Below, piece after piece: positions 6,008 through 11,201 of a DNA stretch of 11,201 nt. The notes below the pieces were generated by a model, which was not told the origin of the DNA, did no database searches, and saw only the letters and a list, made by a program, of their open reading frames with translations. The DNA lies in assembly GCA_025455765.1 (NCBI GenBank), contig JALOLX010000073.1, forward strand, positions 1 through 11,201, read 5' to 3'. Within the stretch, counting starts at the first letter, position 1; every line of letters starts with the position of its first letter. Position numbers and translations under genes: made by a program. The stretch is from Flavobacteriales bacterium (GTDB lineage Bacteria; Bacteroidota; Bacteroidia; Flavobacteriales_F; PHOS-HE28).

Positions 6008-8074
6008 TCAGGTGAGCTCCAGGATGTCCTCTGGCAGGGCCTCTGTGGCCGGGTACACCATGATCAAGGAGAGCTCTTGGAACTGCTTGTCCAGCCTTCG
6101 CGGCAGTTGGTCCAGGGCGATCTGGTGGCTGATGGACCGCGGGCGCGCGCTCACCAACACCACCAGGTCGTTGGGCTGCGCATGCCGGGCGAGCCGGTCC
6201 TCCAGTTCCACATCCTCCTCCAGTGGGACCAGCACTGGCGCGAAGGTGCTGCGCTGCCCGGCGAGCACTGCCAGCAGCGCGTCATGGGTGGTTGGTTCGG
6301 CCAGTACTTCGCTGCGCAAGCCCAGCTCCTTGGCCATGCGCTGCACCTTGTCCACCCACTGCACGAAGCCCGGTTCGCGCTCAGCAAGTGGCGGACAGAC
6401 CAGCAACAGGCGGCGATGCGCAGGCAAGGGGCGGGTGATGCGCGTGACCAGCACCAACTGATGGTAGTTGCGCAGCAGCGTATCGGTCTTGGGGCCGAAC
6501 AAGCGCTCCAACAGGGTGACGCGGTCGCTCCAGCCCAGCAGGATCACGTTGCTGCCGGTCTCCTTCGCCGTACGGATGATGCCACCGGCCACATTGTTGT
6601 CAATAGTCACCACGGTGTTCACCGGTAGATCGCTGCCCGCGGCATACCGCGCCTGGTCGCTCAGCAGCCGCTGCATACGCTGCGCCCGCTGGGTGGCCCG
6701 GTCATCGTTCTCCACCACGGTGACCAAGGTGATGGGCTGTGGCTTCTGGTGGGTGCGCAACAGGGTGGCCAGGTCCAGCAAGGGCGGCACGCTGGCCGGT
6801 TCGGCACAGGGAATGAGGATGCGTTCGCGCACCGGTTCGGCCACTGCACCAGGCTGTACGTCCACTTCGCCCGTGCGCACGATGCGCCGAGCCGCAGCCT
6901 CCGTGGCGAAGCTGGCCACCAAGGAGGTGATGAGGATGAGGATGATGGTGCCGTTGAGGATGGCCTCATCGATGATACCCGCCTTGTAGCCCACCAGGAT
7001 GATGGCCAGGGTGGCCGCAGCATGCGCACTGCTTAGCCCGAAGATGAGCTGCCGTTGTGCACTGTTGTATCGGAACACCATCTGGGTGGTGAAGGCAGCC
7101 AGCCACTTGCCCACCAAGGCCACCACGGTGAGCACCCCCGCCACCACCAACGCATCCGTGCCGCGTGTGAGCACCCGCACATCCACCACCATGCCTACAC
7201 TGATCAGAAAGAAAGGGATGAACAGCGCGTTGCCCACGAACTCCAAGCGGTTCATCAGCACCGATGATGCTGGGATCAGGCGGTTGAGCGCCAGACCCGC
7301 TACGAAGGCGCCGATGATGGGCTCCACACCCGCCACCTGCGCCAGGAACGCCGCGAAGAACACCGCCGCCAATACGAAGATGTAGTGGGAGGTCTTCTCG
7401 CTCTCCAGCCGACTGAAGAACCAGCGGGCAATGCGCGGCAGCACAGCGAACATGAACAGCAGGAAAATGGCCATCGACGTGCTGAGGCGGATCCAGAACT
7501 CTTGCGTGAGGCCACCCGTCTCGGCCCCCATCAATACCGCGAAGACCAACAGTACCGCCGTATCCGTGAGGATGGTGCCGCCCACCGCCACTGCCACCGC
7601 CTGCTGCCTGCCAATGCCGAACTTCGATACGATCGGGTAGGCCACCAGTGTATGGGTGGAGAACATGATGGCCGTTAAGAAACTCGCCCCTTCACTGAAG
7701 CCCAGCAGGTAGCGACACGCCGGATAGCCGATGGCCAGCGGTATGGCGAAGGTGAACAGCCCGAACCATAAGCTCTTGTTGCGGTGCTTGCGGAACTCGT
7801 CCATGTCCAGCTCCAGACCGGCGATGAACATGATGTAGAGCAGACCGATGGTGCTGAACAGGTCCACCGCGCTGTTCTTCTCCAACAGATTGAGGGCGTG
7901 CGGCCCTACAATGACACCCGAGATGATGAGGCCGATGACACCCGGCACCTTGAACTGCCGCAGGATGAGCGGGGCCAGCAGGATGATGAAGAGCACCACG
8001 CAGAACACCAGCACCGGGTTCTGCAGCGGCAGTTGGAACTCCGTGGAAAGGTGCTGGAAGAAGCTGTTGGCCAT
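6008..8074 (-). CDS. CPA2-family cation/proton antiporter with C-terminal Usp-like tail
   Basis: A 688-residue inner-membrane protein. Residues about 20-400 form a sodium/hydrogen exchanger domain with about 12-13 hydrophobic segments. Recognisable CPA2 features are VPGVIGLIISGVIVGP near 43, GLLYIMFIAGLELD near 77, FSTHTLVAYPIV near 138, a Thr-Asp pair at 170-171 (GGTILTDTAVLL) in the likely ion-binding helix, and EPIIGAFVAGLALNR near 251. Residues about 415-545 resemble a universal stress protein domain (RERILIPC at the start; NVILLGWSDR near 509), and about 553-680 look like a second degenerate one. Exporters of this type exchange Na+ or K+ for H+; which ion is used cannot be read here. A nucleotide-binding Usp tail would be regulatory, replacing the TrkA-N domain of KefB/KefC, but this role is inferred. 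The ATG at 8074 is chosen since the upstream part of the open frame (to 8227) overlaps gtrA and lacks family character. Confidence 0.85.
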   Translation of the reverse strand: MANSFFQHLSTEFQLPLQNPVLVFCVVLFIILLAPLILRQFKVPGVIGLIISGVIVGPHALNLLEKNSAVDLFSTIGLLYIMFIAGLELDMDEFRKHRNKSLWFGLFTFAIPLAIGYPACRYLLGFSEGASFLTAIMFSTHTLVAYPIVSKFGIGRQQAVAVAVGGTILTDTAVLLVFAVLMGAETGGLTQEFWIRLSTSMAIFLLFMFAVLPRIARWFFSRLESEKTSHYIFVLAAVFFAAFLAQVAGVEPIIGAFVAGLALNRLIPASSVLMNRLEFVGNALFIPFFLISVGMVVDVRVLTRGTDALVVAGVLTVVALVGKWLAAFTTQMVFRYNSAQRQLIFGLSSAHAAATLAIILVGYKAGIIDEAILNGTIILILITSLVASFATEAAARRIVRTGEVDVQPGAVAEPVRERILIPCAEPASVPPLLDLATLLRTHQKPQPITLVTVVENDDRATQRAQRMQRLLSDQARYAAGSDLPVNTVVTIDNNVAGGIIRTAKETGSNVILLGWSDRVTLLERLFGPKTDTLLRNYHQLVLVTRITRPLPAHRRLLLVCPPLAEREPGFVQWVDKVQRMAKELGLRSEVLAEPTTHDALLAVLAGQRSTFAPVLVPLEEDVELEDRLARHAQPNDLVVLVSARPRSISHQIALDQLPRRLDKQFQELSLIMVYPATEALPEDILELT

Positions 8075-8096
8075 GGCCCGGGGTGCCGGTCGCGCA

Positions 8097-8104
8097 CAAA
8101 GATG
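8097..8104 (-). promoter_or_regulatory. Candidate -7 box for the antiporter gene
   Basis: Minus-strand CATCTTTG matches seven of eight positions of TAnnTTTG, 22 bases before the ATG at 8074, in the 70-nt gap after the GtrA gene. It overlaps a small hairpin at 8101-8116. It would let the antiporter be transcribed independently of dxr-rseP-gtrA. No -33 partner is clear. Confidence 0.3.
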
Positions 8105-8116
8105 GGCCTTCCCATC
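8101..8116. repeat. Small perfect hairpin between gtrA and antiporter genes
   Basis: GATGGG (8101-8106), loop CCTT, CCCATC (8111-8116). An outer pair CCGGT (8086-8090) with ACCGG (8122-8126) could extend it. It lies downstream of the GtrA stop on the minus strand, has no T-run, and overlaps the candidate -7 box. It may be a weak terminator or a regulatory dyad. Confidence 0.3.
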
Positions 8117-8144
8117 CGCACACCGGAGGTCTACTGCGGCGCGA

Positions 8145-8633
8145 TCACTCCTGCTCCTCCTCGTCGTCCTCCACCGGCTCGGTGCGGAAGATCCAGAACT
8201 TCTGGCCCACGAAGTTGAACATCGCACAGATGGCCGTGGCGCCGAAGAAGGCCACGAGGTACTTGCGCGGCACCCAGCTCCACGTGCTGTGCTGGTGAAG
8301 CACCCACAGGAAGAGGCTGTTGAGGCTTACGTTGAGCACCATGGACATGCCGTAGAGCGCCATGAACTTCACCAGCCGGCGGTTGCTGCGGTCCTTGCGG
8401 CGCCAGGTCCAGCGCTTGTTGAAGTGGTAGGTGACCATCAGCCCGCAGAGGAAGCTGAGCGTCTTGGCCACGGCCTCGTTGCTCCACGGCGGCGGCAGCA
8501 AGGCCTCAGGCAGCAGCTGCAGGAAGAGGTAATAGCAGGCCAGGTCAGTGAGCACCGCAAGACCACCGATGAAGCCGAACTTCACCAATTGCTTGCGCCC
8601 TTCGGGTACGGCGCTCAGTCGCGCAAGAGGCAT
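8145..8633 (-). CDS. GtrA-family membrane protein
   Basis: A 162-residue protein of the GtrA family, with four hydrophobic segments (about residues 18-40, 56-74, 88-110 and 124-146). Family marks are the N-terminal VKFGFIGGLAVLTDLACYYLF, the loop FNKRWTWRRKD near 86-96 and the C-terminal NFVGQKFWIFR. GtrA proteins are thought to help move lipid-linked sugars across the inner membrane or to partner glycosyltransferases in polysaccharide or lipid modification; the substrate here is unknown, and no glycosyltransferase is next to it. The tail is highly acidic (EDDEEEQE). The ATG at 8633 lies only 4 bases after the rseP stop, indicating translational coupling and cotranscription. Confidence 0.85.
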   Translation of the reverse strand: MPLARLSAVPEGRKQLVKFGFIGGLAVLTDLACYYLFLQLLPEALLPPPWSNEAVAKTLSFLCGLMVTYHFNKRWTWRRKDRSNRRLVKFMALYGMSMVLNVSLNSLFLWVLHQHSTWSWVPRKYLVAFFGATAICAMFNFVGQKFWIFRTEPVEDDEEEQE

Positions 8634-8637
8634 GTGG

Positions 8638-9957
8638 TCAGCGGGTAATGGCCTTGAAGAGGTCGTTGCCGTTGGCGAAGAGGATCAGGCCCAGCAGCAG
8701 CACCATGCCGATCATCTGCGCCACCTCCAGCACCCGCTGGTTGGGTGCCCGGCCGGTGATCATCTCGTACAGCAAAAAGATCACGTGACCGCCGTCCAGC
8801 GCGGGGATGGGCAGGATGTTCATGAAGGCGAGGATGATGCTAAGGAAGGCCGTCATGTTCCAGAACACCTGCCAGTCCCACGTAGGGCTGAACAGCCCGC
8901 CAATGGCCCCGAAGCCGCCGATCTGGCTGGCGCCGGTGCGCGAGAACACGAGCTTCAGCGAGCGCACATACCCGCCCAAGGTCTCCCATCCGTAGCGGAT
9001 ACCCGCCGGTATGGCCGCCAGCAGCCCGAACTCCTCATGCGCGAACTGGAAGTAGGCCGTGGGCACCTGGTTGCCGATGCCGATGGTGCCATCGTCGCGC
9101 ACGGTGAGCATCAGGTCCGTCACCGCACCGTCGCGCTCCACCGTCACCTTGGCCTGGCGGCCCTTCCACCGCTCCAGCTCCTTGCGCACATCGGCGTAGT
9201 ACTTGGCCGTGACATCGTTCACCGCCACCAGCTTGTCACCCTTGCGCATGCCAGCCCCTGCGGCGGGGCCATCGGCCATCACCGTATCCACCGTGAAGGG
9301 CACGCGCGGACTGAAGAGGGTCTTTTCGCCGCTGGCCAGGATGCTGTCCTGCACATTGGGCGGCAACACCACGGTGGTGGTCGCGCCCATGCGGTCCACG
9401 GTCAGCGTGCGGGCACCGTCGATGAGGATGGTCTTGCCCACCTCCTCCAGCGTGCGGGGAGCGGCACCTTCCACTGCGAGGATGCGGTCGCCGTCCTGCA
9501 GGCCCTGGCGTTGCATCACCTCGCTCACGTGTACACCGTACTTCACCTCGCTCAGCGGAAGGTAGTCGCGGCCCCAGGTGAAGAGGATGCCGATGTAGAT
9601 GAGCATGCCCAGCAACAGGTTCACGGTGACGCCGCCCACCATGATGATCAAGCGCTGCCAGGCGGGTTTGCTCCGGAACTCCCACGGCTCGGCCGGCTTG
9701 GACAGCTGCTCCTTGTCCATGCTCTCATCGATCATGCCGCTGATCTTGACATAGCCGCCGAAGGGGATCCAGCCGATGCCGAACTCGGTGCCGCGCCACT
9801 GCTTCTTCCACAGGGAGAACCAGGGATCGAAGAAGAGGTAGAACTTCTCCACCCGTGTGCCGAAGTAGCGTGCGGGGAGGAAGTGGCCCAGCTCGTGCAG
9901 CACCACCAGGATGCTGAGGCTGAGGATGAGCTGTGCGCCTTTGATCAGGATCTCCAT
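8638..9957 (-). CDS. rseP: RseP-type site-2 zinc metalloprotease (M50)
   Basis: A 439-residue intramembrane protease. The zinc-binding HELGH motif is at residues 21-25 in the first membrane helix, and the second catalytic motif LDGG has its Asp at 388. Between them are a second hydrophobic segment (about 103-125), and two regions typical of PDZ domains (about 135-195, with QGLQDGDRILAVEG, and about 225-300, with AGMRKGDKLVAVNDV). Two membrane segments close the protein. Length and order fit full RseP. In other bacteria the enzyme cuts anti-sigma factors and leftover signal peptides within the membrane; its substrates here are not visible. Its ATG overlaps the dxr stop by 13 bases, and it sits next to dxr as in many genomes. 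An intact gene, no missing motif. Confidence 0.93.
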   Translation of the reverse strand: MEILIKGAQLILSLSILVVLHELGHFLPARYFGTRVEKFYLFFDPWFSLWKKQWRGTEFGIGWIPFGGYVKISGMIDESMDKEQLSKPAEPWEFRSKPAWQRLIIMVGGVTVNLLLGMLIYIGILFTWGRDYLPLSEVKYGVHVSEVMQRQGLQDGDRILAVEGAAPRTLEEVGKTILIDGARTLTVDRMGATTTVVLPPNVQDSILASGEKTLFSPRVPFTVDTVMADGPAAGAGMRKGDKLVAVNDVTAKYYADVRKELERWKGRQAKVTVERDGAVTDLMLTVRDDGTIGIGNQVPTAYFQFAHEEFGLLAAIPAGIRYGWETLGGYVRSLKLVFSRTGASQIGGFGAIGGLFSPTWDWQVFWNMTAFLSIILAFMNILPIPALDGGHVIFLLYEMITGRAPNQRVLEVAQMIGMVLLLGLILFANGNDLFKAITR

Positions 9958-11032
9958 GCAGTGGGTAGGCCGGCCTTGGCCACACGACGCGCTTCGGCAT
10001 CACTGGCCTCCAGGTCGGCGAGGGTGGGGTTGGAAAGGAAGGGTACGGTGTTCAGGCAATGCTCCACCAGGTCGCTCATCTCCAGGAAGCCGATGGCATC
10101 CTGCAGGAAGAGCGCCACGGCCACCTCGTTGGCGGCGTTGAGCACACACGGCGCGTTGCCGCCCCGGTCCATGGCTTCGAGGGCCAGGGCCAAATTGCGG
10201 AAGGTCTCCAGATCGGGCTGCTCAAAGGTCAACGCCGGGTACTTCACGAAGTCGAAGCGCGGCCACGTGGTAGGCAGCCGGTCCGGGTAGGCCATGGCGT
10301 ACTGGATGGGCAGCTTCATGTCCGGCAGGCCCATCTGCGCCTTCATGCTGCCATCGCGGAACTGCACGATGCTGTGGATGATGCTCTGCGGGTGCACGAT
10401 GATCTCGATCTGCTCGCGCTTGAGGTGGAACAGCCACTTGGCCTCGATGGCCTCCAGGCCCTTGTTCATCAGGCTGGCGCTGTCGATGGTGATCTTGGCG
10501 CCCATGTCCCAGTTGGGGTGCTTCAGGGCCTGGGCCTTGGTCACCGTGGCCAGCTCGGCGCGGGTCCTTCCGCGGAAGGGACCACCACTGGCGGTGAGCA
10601 CGATCTTCTCGATGGGGTTGTGCCATTCACCCGCCAAGCACTGGAAGATGGCGCTGTGCTCGCTGTCCACAGGGTAGATGTTCACTCCCTTCTCCTGCGC
10701 GGCCTTGGTCACCAGCTCACCGGCCACCACCAAGGTCTCCTTGTTGGCCAGGGCGATGTGCTTGCCCGCCGCGATGGCCGCCAGCCCTCGGCACCGGCAT
10801 AGACCTTGATGCCCTTGGGGAAGAGCACGTCCTTCACGGCCTCCAGCTTGGCCGCATCGCCGATCACCACCGCGTTGGGGCTGAACTCCAGCGCCTGTTG
10901 GATCAGCAGGTCCACGTTGTTGCCGCAGCTCAACAGCTCCACGGCGAAGCGCTCGGGCTGCTCGCGCACCACGTCCAGGGCCTGCGTGCCGATGGAACCC
11001 GTGGAACCGAGGATGGCGATGCGTTTCTGCAT
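9945..11032 (-). CDS. dxr: 1-deoxy-D-xylulose 5-phosphate reductoisomerase, broken by an internal frame change
   Basis: Dxr converts DXP to 2-C-methyl-D-erythritol 4-phosphate with NADPH, the committed step of the MEP isoprenoid pathway. The first 82 codons from the ATG at 11032 are typical: NADPH motif GSTGSIGTQALDVV near residue 9, CGNNVDLL near 46, PNAVVIGDAAKLE and IKVYAGAE. At about 10786 the frame changes, and the rest follows in another frame: LAAIAAGKHIALANKETLVVAGEL, then the metal and substrate residues in YPVDSEHSAIFQ, LTASGGPFRG, HPNWDMG and SASLMNKGLEAIE, to a TGA at 9945-9947. Visible residues total about 361, against roughly 385-390 in the family. About 27 residues, normally containing the conserved A-x-VG-x-AGL-x-PT segment, are missing from every frame. 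As written the gene cannot give a normal enzyme. The gene overlaps rseP by 13 bases. Confidence 0.9.
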
Positions 11033-11065
11033 GGTCGGACCGCCACCCCTGCGGCGGCAAGGGTG

Positions 11066-11073
11066 CAAAGATC
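11066..11073 (-). promoter_or_regulatory. Candidate -7 box for dxr
   Basis: Minus-strand GATCTTTG matches seven of eight positions of TAnnTTTG, with a leader of 33 bases to the ATG at 11032. It lies in the 79-nt gap after the upstream gene and could start a dxr-rseP-gtrA transcript. No TTTG at the -33 position is evident. Confidence 0.3.
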
Positions 11074-11094
11074 GTGGTTTTGTGGGCTGGTGCG

Positions 11095-11113
11095 GAGGGG
11101 ACGGTTTCCCCTC
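11095..11113 (-). terminator. Hairpin overlapping the stop of the right-edge gene
   Basis: GAGGGGA (11095-11101) and TCCCCTC (11107-11113) pair over 7 bp around the loop CGGTT. On the minus strand the hairpin overlaps the TGA of the right-edge gene. It is GC-rich but lacks a T-run, so termination is only possible, not shown. Confidence 0.3.
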
Positions 11114-11201
11114 ACCTCCCCCCCGCCGCCCTGCGCAAGCGGTCGTTGATCGCGCGGCCCAAGCCCTCCTCGGGGAATTCCTCGGCCACGATCACGGCGC
11201 A
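11112..11201 (-). CDS. C-terminus of a probable threonylcarbamoyl-AMP synthase (Sua5/YrdC type), cut by the right edge
   Basis: The minus-strand frame entering from the right edge gives 29 residues before a TGA at 11112-11114. AEEFPEEGLGRAINDRLRRAA resembles the C-terminal tail of long (Sua5-type) L-threonylcarbamoyladenylate synthases, which make the precursor of t6A37 in ANN-decoding tRNAs; this tail typically reads ae-x-P-x-x-GLG-x-A-[IV]-x-DRL-x-[RK]A. The catalytic YrdC domain lies outside the window, so the call rests on the tail only. A C7 run lies next to the stop. It is upstream of dxr on the same strand with a 79-nt gap. Confidence 0.5.
   Translation of the reverse strand, partial: CAVIVAEEFPEEGLGRAINDRLRRAAGGR

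Noticed and set aside
8548..10290. A 580-codon open frame on the plus strand across rseP and dxr
   Set aside because: It is antisense to two well-recognised genes, has His/Gln/Ala-rich composition typical of reverse-strand reading of GC-rich genes, and shows no family resemblance.
4300..10800. Programmed ribosomal frameshifting or translational bypassing as the reason for the three frame changes
   Set aside because: Recoding can change frame but cannot restore the 16-30 residues that are absent from every frame at each junction; there is also no slippery heptamer with a downstream structure that I can see.
1..11201. CRISPR array, insertion sequence or toxin-antitoxin module
   Set aside because: No regularly spaced repeats, transposase motifs, terminal inverted repeats or small two-gene toxin-antitoxin pairs were seen; the MORN-variant repeats are a protein repeat only.

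Overview
The window looks like a chromosomal segment of a high-GC member of the Bacteroidota, probably a Flavobacteriales-type lineage. The evidence is a secreted protein with a type IX secretion (T9SS) C-terminal sorting segment, a MORN-repeat lipoprotein, an OmpA-type envelope protein, a dxr-rseP pair in the order usual for the phylum, an absence of clear Shine-Dalgarno sequences, and TAnnTTTG-like boxes close to several start codons. Family assignments come from reading the protein sequences; no database search was possible.

Layout. The left edge (1-54, minus) carries the first 18 codons of an exported or membrane protein. It diverges from a YecM-like VOC-fold protein (108-599, plus). That gene converges, with an 8-nt overlap, on a minus-strand pair: a MORN-repeat lipoprotein (1650-2303) followed by a glycine-oxidase-like FAD oxidoreductase (592-1635). 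A 422-nt gap (2304-2725) has no intact gene but may hold a decayed T9SS C-terminal fragment. Next is a secreted T9SS-type protein of unknown function (2726-4129, plus) with a lower-GC stretch and a damaged C-terminus. It converges on a long minus-strand block that reads right to left: the tail of a probable threonylcarbamoyl-adenylate synthase (11112-11201), dxr (9945-11032), rseP (8638-9957), a GtrA-family membrane protein (8145-8633), a CPA2 cation/proton antiporter with a soluble tail resembling universal stress domains (6008-8074), a single-domain response regulator (5603-5962) and an OmpA-family protein (4180-5479). The dxr-rseP-gtrA part is tightly packed (13-nt overlap, then a 4-nt gap) and is probably cotranscribed. 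dxr serves isoprenoid precursor synthesis; rseP, gtrA, the antiporter and the OmpA protein act in or on the envelope.

The most striking observation is that three otherwise well-conserved genes each lack a short internal segment and change frame at that point: about 50 nt in the OmpA domain, about 80 nt in dxr, and probably about 60-90 nt in the T9SS sorting domain. In each case the upstream and downstream halves are both recognisable but in different frames. Since dxr is normally essential in organisms using the MEP pathway, assembly or consensus error is the leading explanation, but real deletion or strain heterogeneity cannot be excluded from the sequence. I did not find a convincing new defence, mobile or CRISPR system. 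There are no rRNA or tRNA genes, insertion sequences or CRISPR arrays that I can recognise.
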